A DNA stretch of 64,000 nucleotides, taken from NCBI RefSeq assembly GCF_022637415.1, contig NZ_CP093340.1, positions 3,181,501-3,245,500 on the forward strand. Reading direction: 5' to 3'. The DNA comes from Luteimonas sp. S4-F44 (GTDB lineage Bacteria; Pseudomonadota; Gammaproteobacteria; Xanthomonadales; Xanthomonadaceae). Below are positions 50,724 to 59,776 of the stretch, piece by piece. The notes beneath the pieces are model-generated. The model did not search any database. It was not told the DNA's origin and saw nothing but the letters and a program-made list of their open reading frames with translations. Position 1 is the first letter of the stretch. Every line of letters begins with the position of its first letter. Position numbers and translations under genes: made by a program.

Positions 50724-53342
50724 ATGCGATCCCCGCCCCGCGCCCGCCGTCTGCTGTCGACCGCGATCGCGGTCGGCGGGCTGGTGGCGACGACCGTGCT
50801 GGGCTATCAGCTCGGTGGCCACACGGCGCTGCGCCAGCAGACCGCGCTGGCGCAGCAGCAATTGCAGTTGCAGGCGCAGGCGCTGGACCAGCGCATCGAG
50901 CGCTACCGGGCGCTGCCGCAGTTGCTGGCGCTCGATCCCGACCTGCGTGCCGCCGTCGCAGCCCCCGTGGACGCGCCCACCCGCGATCGGCTGAACCGGC
51001 GACTGGAGGAAGCCAACCGCACCGCGCAGGCGTCCACGCTGACTTTGATCGGCGCCGACGGCACCGCGATCGCGGCCAGCAACTGGCGCACGCTGGGCAG
51101 CAACGTCGGCGAGCGTTACGCCTTCCGCCCCTATGTGCAGCAGGCACTGCGCGAGGGCAGCGGGCGCTTCTACGGCATCGGCGTCACCACTGGCGTGCCG
51201 GGTTACTTCCTGTCGGAAGCGCTGCGCGACGCGGACGGCCGCGCGGTCGGCGTGATCGTCATCAAGCTTGAGCTGACCCAGTACGAGGAACGCTGGCCGT
51301 ACGCGCGCAACGTGATGTTGGCCAGCGACCGGTACGGCATCGTGTTCCTCGCCAGCAGGCCCGAATGGCGCTACCGGCTGCTCACCCCGCTCACGACGAG
51401 CGCGCGCGAAGAACTCGAGGCCACGCGGCAGTACGGCACGCAGCCGCTGCGTCCGTTCGTGGGCACAATCGGCGCCGATGCGCTGGCACGCATCGACAAT
51501 CCGGCGATGCCCGGACGCTGGTTGTGGCAGCGCACGCCGCTGGCCGATACCGACTGGACGCTGCACCTGTTGCAGGATGCGACGCCGATCGCGATCGCGG
51601 CCTGGCAGTGGGCCGGCATCGCCGGGGTGTCGTGGATCGCGCTGGTGTTCGTGGTGCTGTTCGCGCAACAGCGGCTGCGCCTGGGCGCGCTGCGCCGACG
51701 CAGCCGCGAGGAGCTTGAGACGCTGGTGCGCCAGCACGCCCAGGAGCTGCGCACCGCCAAGGACGGGCTGGTCGCCGCGGCGCAGGAGGCCGACACCGGG
51801 CTGAGCCGGCGGCTGGCCCACCTGCCGCAGGGGGTGGTCATCATCGACGCGCGGCTGCGCATCGTGGCCTGGAACGCACGCTACATCGAACTGTTCCGCT
51901 TCCCGCCCGACCTGGTGCGCGTGGGCACGCCGATCGAGGACGTGTTCCGCTACAACGCCCGCCGCGGCCTGCTCGGCCCCGGTCCGGTCGAGGAGGCGAT
52001 CGAGCGCCGGCTCGACCACCTGCGCAGCGGCAAGCCGCATGCGCGCGAGAGCGAGAAGAGCGACGGCACGGTGCTGGAGATCCGCGGCAATCCGCTGCCC
52101 GACGGCGGTTTCGTCACCAGCTACGCCGACATCACCGCCTACAAGAACACCGCGCGCGAACTGCGCACGCTGGCCGACGCGCTGGAACAACGCATCGCCG
52201 AGCGCACCGCGGACCTGGAGCAGGCGCGCCGCGAGGCCGAGGCGGCGAACCGCCAGAAGGGCCGGTTCGCCGCAGCCGCGGTGCACGACCTGCTGCAGCC
52301 GCTCAACGCCGCGCGCATGTTCGTCTCGGCGTTGCGCGCACGCTTGCCGGGTGCGGAGGCACGCAACATCGTCGACAGCATCGAGAGCGCGCTGTCGGCG
52401 CAGGACGGCATCCTGACCAGCCTGCTCGATGTCTCGCGGTTGGAATCGGGCACGCTGCAGACCGACGTGCGCGACGTGCCGCTGGGGCCGGTGCTCGAGG
52501 CGCTGGCGCGCGAGGCCGGTGTGCTGGCGCAGGCCCGCGGCCTGCAGCTCGACGCGGTGCCCACGCGCGCCTGGGTGCGCAGCGATCCGATGCTGCTGCG
52601 CCGGCTGGTGCAGAACTTCCTGTCCAACGCGGTGCGCTACACCGCGCACGGCCGCATCCTGCTCGGTTGCCGACGCGAGGGCGCGTCACTGCGCATCGAG
52701 GTGCACGACACCGGCCCGGGCATTGCGCCCAACCGCCAGCGCGAGATCTTCGAGGAGTTCCGCCGGCTCGACGACGGCGGCGGCGACGACCGCGGGGTCG
52801 GTCTGGGGCTGTCGATCGTCGAGCGCATCGCGCGCTTGCTCGGCCATCGCATCGACCTGCGCTCGCAACCGGGCGTGGGCAGTGTGTTCTCGGTCACGGT
52901 GCCGCGGGTCGCCCCCGGCGACGCCGCGCCACTGCCCGCGCCGGAGACCGCCGATACCGACGACGCGCCGCTGCGCGGGCGGCGGGTGTGGTGCATCGAC
53001 GACGATCCGCACGTGTGCGCGGCCACGCGGCTGCTGCTGGCGCGCTGGGAGTGCGAGGTGCCGCTGGCCGACGGGCCCGAGGCGGCGCTGGCGGCGGCCG
53101 CGCCGGGCCAGGCGCCGGAGTTGGTGCTGCTGGACGTGCGCATGGGCGCCTACGACGGTCCGACGCTACTGACGTCCCTGTGCGAACGCTGGCAGGCCAC
53201 GCCGCTGGTGCTCCTGGTCACCGCCGAGCCCGACCCCGATCTGCGCGCACGCGCCCGCGAGGCGGGTTGGGGCTATCTCGCCAAGCCGGTGCGGCCGCCG
53301 GCGCTGCGTGCGGCGATGACCCAGTTGCTGCTGCGCGGCTGA
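50724..53342 (+). CDS. Hybrid sensor histidine kinase (double-Cache, PAS, receiver)
   Basis: 872 residues. A membrane helix (AIAVGGLVATTVLGY) precedes a periplasmic DctB-like double Cache domain (RYAFRPYVQQALREGSGRFYGIG, GYFLSEALRD). A second helix lies near residue 300, then PAS (LPQGVVIIDARLRIVAWNARY), a coiled coil, HisKA with His521 in VHDLLQPLNA, an ATPase domain (NFLSNAVRYTA, GVGLGLSIVER) and a C-terminal receiver with Asp804 (LLLDVRMG). Cache sensors of this type detect C4-dicarboxylates or other small acids. The convergent NarL-type regulator at 53352 is the likely output partner. Confidence 0.88.
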   Translation: MRSPPRARRLLSTAIAVGGLVATTVLGYQLGGHTALRQQTALAQQQLQLQAQALDQRIERYRALPQLLALDPDLRAAVAAPVDAPTRDRLNRRLEEANRTAQASTLTLIGADGTAIAASNWRTLGSNVGERYAFRPYVQQALREGSGRFYGIGVTTGVPGYFLSEALRDADGRAVGVIVIKLELTQYEERWPYARNVMLASDRYGIVFLASRPEWRYRLLTPLTTSAREELEATRQYGTQPLRPFVGTIGADALARIDNPAMPGRWLWQRTPLADTDWTLHLLQDATPIAIAAWQWAGIAGVSWIALVFVVLFAQQRLRLGALRRRSREELETLVRQHAQELRTAKDGLVAAAQEADTGLSRRLAHLPQGVVIIDARLRIVAWNARYIELFRFPPDLVRVGTPIEDVFRYNARRGLLGPGPVEEAIERRLDHLRSGKPHARESEKSDGTVLEIRGNPLPDGGFVTSYADITAYKNTARELRTLADALEQRIAERTADLEQARREAEAANRQKGRFAAAAVHDLLQPLNAARMFVSALRARLPGAEARNIVDSIESALSAQDGILTSLLDVSRLESGTLQTDVRDVPLGPVLEALAREAGVLAQARGLQLDAVPTRAWVRSDPMLLRRLVQNFLSNAVRYTAHGRILLGCRREGASLRIEVHDTGPGIAPNRQREIFEEFRRLDDGGGDDRGVGLGLSIVERIARLLGHRIDLRSQPGVGSVFSVTVPRVAPGDAAPLPAPETADTDDAPLRGRRVWCIDDDPHVCAATRLLLARWECEVPLADGPEAALAAAAPGQAPELVLLDVRMGAYDGPTLLTSLCERWQATPLVLLVTAEPDPDLRARAREAGWGYLAKPVRPPALRAAMTQLLLRG

Positions 53343-53351
53343 GCGGCGCCG

Positions 53352-53993
53352 TCAGTCCTCGTCCTCGTCGCGCTCGAGCGCCTTGACCAGCACCGCCGCC
53401 TGGGTGCGGCTGTGGCATTCGAGCTTGCGCAGGATCGCGGTCACATGGACCTTGACGGTGTTCTCGGCCAGGCCCAGCTGGTGGGCGATCTGCTTGTTGA
53501 GCAGGCCGTCGGCCAGGCACAGCAACACCCGCACCTGCTGCGGCGTGAGCTGGGCCAGGCGGCTGGCCAGCTGGGCATCGGCCTCCGAGCGTTCGGCGGT
53601 CAGCGGCGGGAACCAACTGCCGCCATCGAGCACCGCCGCGACCGCCTGGGCGATCGACTCGGCCGGTGCCGACTTGGAGATGAAGCCGGCGGCGCCGAAC
53701 TGCTGCACCCGGCGCACGGTGCGCGGGTGGTCGTTGGACGAGATCACCAATACCGGCAGCTCGGGCCGCTCGCCGCGCAGCCAGACCAGCGTCGACAGCC
53801 CGCGCGCGCCAGGCATCGCCAGGTCGAGCAACACCAGTTCGATCTCGGGGTGGGCCGGCAGCGCGGCCTCGACGGCCGAGGCGCTGGCGGCCTCGACCAC
53901 GCGGATCTCGCCCAGGCCGTCGCGCAGCGCGTGCAGGACCGCGGCGCGCAGCAGCGGGTGGTCGTCGGCGACCAGGATCGTGGGAGTTTCCAT
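53352..53993 (-). CDS. NarL/LuxR-family response regulator
   Basis: 213 residues: receiver domain (ILVADDHPLLRAAV, phosphoacceptor in VLLDLAMPGARG, FISKSAP) and a C-terminal LuxR-type helix-turn-helix (LTPQQVRVLLCLADGLLNKQIAHQLGLAENTVKVHVTAILRKL). It lies tail-to-tail with the hybrid kinase, with 9 nt between stops, and is the probable DNA-binding partner of that kinase. Possible targets are the adjacent porin and dctA genes. A GTG two codons upstream (53999) is an alternative start. Confidence 0.88.
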   Translation of the reverse strand: METPTILVADDHPLLRAAVLHALRDGLGEIRVVEAASASAVEAALPAHPEIELVLLDLAMPGARGLSTLVWLRGERPELPVLVISSNDHPRTVRRVQQFGAAGFISKSAPAESIAQAVAAVLDGGSWFPPLTAERSEADAQLASRLAQLTPQQVRVLLCLADGLLNKQIAHQLGLAENTVKVHVTAILRKLECHSRTQAAVLVKALERDEDED

Positions 53994-54079
53994 CGCCACA
54001 GTCTGGCATGCCCATCGCGCGACGCTTTCGAAGGCACAATGGTCGATCGGGACGATCGGGAGCCGGAGCCGCCATCGAG

Positions 54080-57000
54080 GTGCATACCGACGCGCACATC
54101 CGTCGCGCGCGCAGGCGCCGCCGTTGGCGTGGCGCGCTGCTCGCGCTGCTCGCCGCGCTGGCGTCTGCGGACGTCTTTGCGCAGGCGCCGGACGAGGCGC
54201 CTCCGCTGAGCCTGGAGGTCTACGGCCTCGACGAAGGGCTGTCGCAGCTGACGGTCTCGTCGATGTCCGGCGACGACCAGGGATTTCTGTGGGTCGCCAC
54301 GCAGGATGGCCTCAACCGGTTCGACGGCCATCGCTTCCGCACCTACCGGACCGACGCCACGCCCGGCGAGGCGGGCCTGGCGAGCAGCGGCATCGACAGC
54401 CTGGCGTTCGAGACGTCCACCACGCGGATGTGGCTGGGCACCGACGACGCCGGCCTGGAAGTGGTGCATCTGCCGACCTGGACGCGGCGGCGGGTGGATG
54501 TCGATGCGGGCCTGTCGCATACGCGCGTCACCGAGATCCTGCTCGACCCGGACGGCGGCGCGTGGGTGGGCACCGAGGCCGGGGTGGGCCATGTCGACGC
54601 GGCGGTCGCCACCGTCCGCCCGCTGGGCGCGACTGGGGAGATCGTGGGCCTGGTCTGGGTCGAGGGTCGCGCGCAGCCGGTCGCGCTGGATGCCGCCTGC
54701 GGGCTGTGGGCGGTCGCGGACGCCGGGCTGACGGCGCTGCCGTCGCCGCCGGGCGCGCGCCATTGCCTGGCGCTGCAGGCCGGCCCCGAAGGGCTGTGGA
54801 TCGCGTCCGATGCCGGCCTGCACCGGCTCGACCTGCGCGGCGCGGTGCTGCGCCACTGGCCGATGATCGCGCTGGGCGCCAGCACCGCGCGGCCGACGGC
54901 GATGATCCGGCTCGACGACGGCCGGCTGCTGGTCGGCTTCGCCGATGGCGGCGTGGTGCAGCTCGCGCCCGGCAGCGACCGGCCGCAGCGGTTGCGCTTC
55001 GATGAACCACCGCGCAGTGCGATCACCCGCTTCCACCAGGGGCGGTCGGGGGCCTGGTGGATCGGGACCTACACCTCGGGCCTGTACCGGGCGCGACCGC
55101 TGTCGTCGGTGATCCGCCACGACTTCGTGGGCATGGGCGACATGCGCGACTGGCCGAGCCCGAGCGTGCGCGCGGTCGCGCGCGACGGTGCGCGGATGTT
55201 GGTCGGCACCGATGCCGGGCTGCACTTGCGCGATGGCACAGGCGCGTGGCGCACGGTGCCTATGCTCACGACCGATTCGGTGCGCGCACTCGCGCCCGAC
55301 GGTGTCGGCGGCTGGTGGGTCGGGACGCTGTCGGGGCTGTACCGCCTGCACCGCGACGACCGCATCGCACCGGTCGCCGGCCTGCGCGATCCGCGCATCG
55401 ATGCGCTGTTGCGCCAGGGCGACACGCTGTGGATCGGCACTCGCGGCGGGCTGCAGCGCTTCGAGCGCGGTCATGCGGTAGACGACCCACGCCTGGCCGC
55501 GATCGACGGCAGCATGGTCACAAGGCTATATCCCGATATCGACGGCAGCCTGCTGGTAGGCACCAGCACGCGCGGGCTGTGGCGGCTGCGCGGCGATACG
55601 TTCGTGCGATTGCAGCCCACCGGCGCGGGTCTGCACCGTGCGGTCTGGGCGATCCATGCCGATGACCGCGCGATCTGGGCCGGCACCTTTGGCGGCGGCC
55701 TGTACCGCATCGACCGCGCGACCGGCGCCTCGACCGTACTGACCGACGGCGACGGGCTGACCAACAACGTCGTCTACCGGATCCTGCCCGATCCGGGCGG
55801 GCGGCTGTGGGTGAGCACGAATCTGGGCCTGAGCGTGGTCGACCATGAGAACGGCATCGTGCAGAACCTCGGCCGGCGTGACGGCCTGCGCAACCAGGAA
55901 TACAACAGCGGCTCGGCGTTCCAGGACGCGGACGGCCTGCTGTACTTCGGCGGCACCCTGGGGCTGGACGTGATCGCGCCGATGCAGCTGCCGCGGCGCA
56001 GCGCGCCGGCGCGCCCGGTGCTCACCGGCCTGCAGTTGCTGAGCCGGCGCAGCGACCCGGAGGCGCGCCGTGCCGGCGAGACGGACATCGTCTACGCGAC
56101 CCGGATCGCGCTCGACGACGAGGACGACGTGTTCACGATCGGCATGACCGCCATCGACTTCCTCGCCCCCGGCGCGGCGCAGCTGCGCTACCGGGTCGAG
56201 GGCCTGCACGCGGGCTGGCTGTATCCGCACCAGGCGCGCACCGAGGTCTCGCTCAACCACCTGCCCGCCGGCCGCTATCGGCTGGAAGTACAGGCGGCCG
56301 GTCGCGACGGCACGTTCGGCCCATCGCGGGTGCTGGAGATGACCATGCCGCCGCCGCCCTGGCGCCATCCGCTGGCCTATGCCGGCTACGCGCTGCTGGC
56401 CGTCTGTGCGCTGGCGCTGTTCGCCTGGCGGGCGCGACGGGCGGTGCGCCGCGAGCGCGAACGCGCGGCGCTGCTGGACCGCACGATCGCCGAGCGCACC
56501 GCCCAGCTCGAGCAGGCCAACCGGCAGCTGCAGTTGAGCAACGCACAACTCGACGCGGCGACCCGGCTCGACCCGCTGACCCGCCTGGCCAACCGACGCG
56601 AACTGCAGGACTGGCTTGCGCGGGCGTCGCAGCGCGTGTCCACGCCCGCCGCCGCGGAGGCGACGCCGGCCGCGCTGTACTTCTTCATGCTCGACATCGA
56701 TGCGTTCAAGCGCATCAACGACACCCGCGGCCACCAGGCCGGCGATGCGGTGCTGGTGCAGTTCGCGCAGCGGCTGCGCGGCCTGTGCCGCAGCGACGAC
56801 CTGCTGGTGCGCTGGGGCGGTGAGGAGTTCCTGCTGGTCGCTCCGCTCGACGGCGCCGAGGCCGCGGCGCGGCTGGCCGAGCGCATCCGCGACACCGTCG
56901 CCGCCGAACCGGTGGCGCTGGCCCACGGCGCGCCGCTGCCGCTGACCTGCTCGATCGGCTTCGCGCCGTGGCCGTTCGCGTCCGCCTGGCCGACGCTCGG

Positions 57001-57208
57001 CGACTGGCAGCAGACCAGCGCCCTGGCCGACCGCTGCCTGTACGCGGCCAAGGCCGCCGGGCGCGACGCCTGGGTCGGTCTGGTACCGACCCCCACGCCC
57101 CGCCGGCACCAGCTCCATGCGCTGTTCGCCGGCGCCGACCCGGCCGACCTGGGCGAGAGCGTGCGCTGCCTGTATTCGACCGCCGCGCCACCGACGTTCG
57201 GGCTCTGA
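54080..57208 (+). CDS. Beta-propeller sensor diguanylate cyclase
   Basis: About 1,042 residues. A signal peptide (GALLALLAALASADVFAQ) precedes a large periplasmic region of two-component-regulator propeller repeats (DQGFLWVATQDGLNRFDG, GGWWVGTLSGLYRL, GGRLWVSTNLGLS) and a Y_Y_Y domain (LRYRVEGLHAGWL, NHLPAGRYRLEVQA). One membrane helix follows (AYAGYALLAVCALALFAW), then a coiled coil and a GGDEF domain with RWGGEEF, the active-site signature for cyclic di-GMP synthesis. It is divergent from the NarL-type regulator. The start is uncertain: the GTG at 54080 gives the best signal peptide; an ATG lies at 54008. Confidence 0.85.
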   Translation: MHTDAHIRRARRRRRWRGALLALLAALASADVFAQAPDEAPPLSLEVYGLDEGLSQLTVSSMSGDDQGFLWVATQDGLNRFDGHRFRTYRTDATPGEAGLASSGIDSLAFETSTTRMWLGTDDAGLEVVHLPTWTRRRVDVDAGLSHTRVTEILLDPDGGAWVGTEAGVGHVDAAVATVRPLGATGEIVGLVWVEGRAQPVALDAACGLWAVADAGLTALPSPPGARHCLALQAGPEGLWIASDAGLHRLDLRGAVLRHWPMIALGASTARPTAMIRLDDGRLLVGFADGGVVQLAPGSDRPQRLRFDEPPRSAITRFHQGRSGAWWIGTYTSGLYRARPLSSVIRHDFVGMGDMRDWPSPSVRAVARDGARMLVGTDAGLHLRDGTGAWRTVPMLTTDSVRALAPDGVGGWWVGTLSGLYRLHRDDRIAPVAGLRDPRIDALLRQGDTLWIGTRGGLQRFERGHAVDDPRLAAIDGSMVTRLYPDIDGSLLVGTSTRGLWRLRGDTFVRLQPTGAGLHRAVWAIHADDRAIWAGTFGGGLYRIDRATGASTVLTDGDGLTNNVVYRILPDPGGRLWVSTNLGLSVVDHENGIVQNLGRRDGLRNQEYNSGSAFQDADGLLYFGGTLGLDVIAPMQLPRRSAPARPVLTGLQLLSRRSDPEARRAGETDIVYATRIALDDEDDVFTIGMTAIDFLAPGAAQLRYRVEGLHAGWLYPHQARTEVSLNHLPAGRYRLEVQAAGRDGTFGPSRVLEMTMPPPPWRHPLAYAGYALLAVCALALFAWRARRAVRRERERAALLDRTIAERTAQLEQANRQLQLSNAQLDAATRLDPLTRLANRRELQDWLARASQRVSTPAAAEATPAALYFFMLDIDAFKRINDTRGHQAGDAVLVQFAQRLRGLCRSDDLLVRWGGEEFLLVAPLDGAEAAARLAERIRDTVAAEPVALAHGAPLPLTCSIGFAPWPFASAWPTLGDWQQTSALADRCLYAAKAAGRDAWVGLVPTPTPRRHQLHALFAGADPADLGESVRCLYSTAAPPTFGL

Positions 57209-57212
57209 GCGC

Positions 57213-58439
57213 CTAGAGCTGGTCGAGCCGGATACGGTTGGCGAACAGCGAGAACGCGAGCATGCCCGCCAGCCCGCCGGCGCGCGCCAGCCACGGCGGC
57301 AGCCAATGCGGCGGCTGCAGGGTGCCGTCGTCGAACAGCGGCGCGAACCGGTGCACGTCGTCCAGGGTCATCTTGCCGGCAAACAGTTGCCGGCACAGCG
57401 GCAGCTGGCGCTGTGCCAGCGCCTGGCGGAAGAAGGTGTGCACATCGATCAAGCCGCGCAGGTACACCGTGTCCTTGGTGAAGGCATAGCCGCCGCTCAG
57501 CGGCACGCCACGAAACACCCGCTGCGCTGAGGCGAAACTCTCGGCCGGGGCTTGTCCGGCGGCGTGGAAGTAGTCGAACACCTGCAGGAAATCGGCCCCG
57601 TCCAGGGCACGCGCGATCGCCTCGGTGCGCAGGCTGATCCGCTTCATGCGGGCGATGTCGAGGCTGCCGGTGATCTGCTCGGCGAACACCGCCAGCCCTT
57701 CCTGCGTGGCGGTGGTGCGCGGCGCGGCCATCGCCAGACTCGGCAACACCGCCTGCGCGCGGCCGTTGAGCGCGGTCAGCGAATGCACGAAGGCTTCGTG
57801 CTGCAGCAGTTGGGCACGGTCGTGCGGCGAATAGCGCGCATCGGCGCGCAGTCGCAGTCGATAGGCGCCGGCGGCGGCCTTGGCGATCAGCCCGGCATCA
57901 AGGGCGACCTCGACCAAGCGCACACCGAAGTACGCGTCCAGATCGCCCTGGAGCTGCACTTGCAGCGTCGCGGCATCGACCGTCGGATCGTCGGCCTCGC
58001 CGAGCAGGGCCGGATCGTAGGCCTCGGCGATCCGGAGGAAATGCCGCGCCGCGTCGCAGGTCGTCAGCGCCCCGCCGGGTAACACCGCGTCGGGACGTCC
58101 GTAGAGCGCGACCGCATGCGCGGTGACCGCGCCTGTGCCCAATGCTTCGAGCAGGCGCGCGGCCACATCCCAGGACTGCGCCGATTCGATCAGGTACGCG
58201 CCCAGCGGATGCTGCGCATCGGCCGCCGCCTCGACCGCGGCCAGTTCGCGTCGCGCCTCGGCGAAATCGAGCGTGGGATAGACGACCTCCGGCATCTCGC
58301 GGCGTCCGGCCGCGAACGCCGCGAGGAAGCGCTGCTGTGTCTGCGGCGCCCAACTCGCCAGCCCGAGCAACCGGATCCCACGCGCAGCCGCGACCATGCG
58401 CGCATCGAGCGCGGCGTGATGGGCAATCGCATCGGGCAT
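57213..58439 (-). CDS. QEGLA-motif (DUF1704) putative metallopeptidase
   Basis: 408 residues. It carries the motif TQEGLAVFAEQ that names the family and, upstream of it, HEAFVH in an HExxH arrangement, with the Glu of QEGLA as a possible third zinc ligand. Family members are linked in annotation to flavohemoglobin expression, but the better-supported idea is a zinc peptidase fold related to tyrosine carboxypeptidases. A hydrophobic stretch at the extreme C terminus may anchor it. AGGAG lies 6 nt before the ATG at 58439. It ends 4 nt from the convergent diguanylate cyclase gene. Confidence 0.82.
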   Translation of the reverse strand: MPDAIAHHAALDARMVAAARGIRLLGLASWAPQTQQRFLAAFAAGRREMPEVVYPTLDFAEARRELAAVEAAADAQHPLGAYLIESAQSWDVAARLLEALGTGAVTAHAVALYGRPDAVLPGGALTTCDAARHFLRIAEAYDPALLGEADDPTVDAATLQVQLQGDLDAYFGVRLVEVALDAGLIAKAAAGAYRLRLRADARYSPHDRAQLLQHEAFVHSLTALNGRAQAVLPSLAMAAPRTTATQEGLAVFAEQITGSLDIARMKRISLRTEAIARALDGADFLQVFDYFHAAGQAPAESFASAQRVFRGVPLSGGYAFTKDTVYLRGLIDVHTFFRQALAQRQLPLCRQLFAGKMTLDDVHRFAPLFDDGTLQPPHWLPPWLARAGGLAGMLAFSLFANRIRLDQL

Positions 58440-58538
58440 CGGCGGCTCCTGGTCGCGGCGCGGCCACTGTAGCAACGCCGCGTGGTCGACTCTCGGCGTC
58501 CGCATTGTTCCCTCCCCCGCCTGCGGAGGAAGCAGGCC

Positions 58539-59624
58539 TCAGCGTCGGCCGGGCCGTCGTCCGGTCGGGCGGGCGTCGTCCTGGCGGGCGGCCAGGCGGT
58601 CGGCGCGGCGGGCGGTGGCGGCGTCGCGCTCGTCGCGCAGCTTGAGATAGTTCGCCAGCCGCTGCGCGGTCAGGGTGCCGGCGTCGACCGCGGCGCGCAC
58701 GGCGCAGCCAGGCTCGCGTTCGTGCCGGCAGTCGCGGAAACGGCAATCGGCGGCCAGGACTTCGATGTCGGCGAAGCCGCCTTCGGCAAGGTCTTCCTCA
58801 CCAGTCGGCTTGAGCTCACGCATGCCGGGGGTGTCGATCAGGCAGGCACCGGCCGGCAGCGGGATCAATGCACGGTGCGTGGTCGTGTGGCGGCCACGGT
58901 CGTCGCTGTCGCGCACCGCGCCGGTGCGCATGTGTTCGCGCCCGAGCAAGGTGTTGGTCAGCGTCGACTTGCCGGCGCCCGAGCTGCCGACCAGCACCGC
59001 GGTGGTGCCCGGCCCGAGCCAGGGATGCAGCGCGGCGACGCTGTCGGGGTCGTGGGCGTTGACCGCCAGCACCGCGACGCCCAGCGCAGCAATCTCGGCC
59101 AGCGCCGCGCGCGCGGCCTCGGGGTCGGCGCCGTCGCGGTCGGCCTTGGTCAGCACGACGACCGGCGTGCCGCCGCCCTGCACCAGCAGCAGATAGCGCT
59201 CGATGCGGCGCGGGTTGAAGTCGGCATCGAGGCCGCAGACCACGAGCACGGTATCGATGTTGGCCGCGATCAACTGCTGCCGGTAATGCTCGCCGGCCGC
59301 CGCGCGCTTGATCGCGCTGCGCCGGGGCAGCATCGCAACGATGCGGCGCGCGTCCTCGACCAGCACCCAGTCGCCGACCGCGGCGCGGTCCTCCGGGGCC
59401 ATCGTGCCCTTGCGGTAGCCGCTGCGGCGCAGCCAGTCGGGCAGCGACTCGACCGACAGCGCTTGCCCGGGGGCGCCGGCGACCAGGTAGCCGGAGCGGT
59501 GTTGCTCGACCACGCGCCGGGGTTGCGCCTGCGGGTGCGCGGCCATCACCTCGGCCCAGGGGCCGGACGGGGGGCCGTCGAATGGCCATCCGATCGCGCG
59601 CAGCGCGGGGTCGGGGGCGGTCAA
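58539..59624 (-). CDS. rsgA: Ribosome small-subunit-dependent GTPase A
   Basis: 361 residues. A circularly permuted GTPase that helps mature the 30S subunit: an OB-fold N-terminal part (GDWVLVEDARRIVAMLPRRSAIKR), then the G4 motif LTKADRDG before the P-loop GSSGAGKSTL, then DTPGMRE, and a C-terminal zinc-binding region with CRFRDCRHEREPGC. The motif order G4-G1-G3 is diagnostic. The Arg-rich C-terminal tail probably contacts rRNA. Divergent from the aminotransferase gene. Confidence 0.93.
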   Translation of the reverse strand: MTAPDPALRAIGWPFDGPPSGPWAEVMAAHPQAQPRRVVEQHRSGYLVAGAPGQALSVESLPDWLRRSGYRKGTMAPEDRAAVGDWVLVEDARRIVAMLPRRSAIKRAAAGEHYRQQLIAANIDTVLVVCGLDADFNPRRIERYLLLVQGGGTPVVVLTKADRDGADPEAARAALAEIAALGVAVLAVNAHDPDSVAALHPWLGPGTTAVLVGSSGAGKSTLTNTLLGREHMRTGAVRDSDDRGRHTTTHRALIPLPAGACLIDTPGMRELKPTGEEDLAEGGFADIEVLAADCRFRDCRHEREPGCAVRAAVDAGTLTAQRLANYLKLRDERDAATARRADRLAARQDDARPTGRRPGRR

Positions 59625-59776
59625 GCAGTCGGCGGGACAGTCGGCATGCGGCAGATTCTACGGGGACGGCGCCCAGGCGCGCACGACGGCCGGGCATGTC
59701 CATTCGTCGGCCCGGCCGCATTCATGCGGCTTTTGGGCTAGCATCGGGCGACCCGCCCCGCGCAGAGCGCCGTCCG

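Noticed and set aside
55526..57118. 530-codon minus-strand frame opposite the GGDEF gene
   Set aside because: No motif; the plus-strand frame carries clear propeller repeats and GGEEF.
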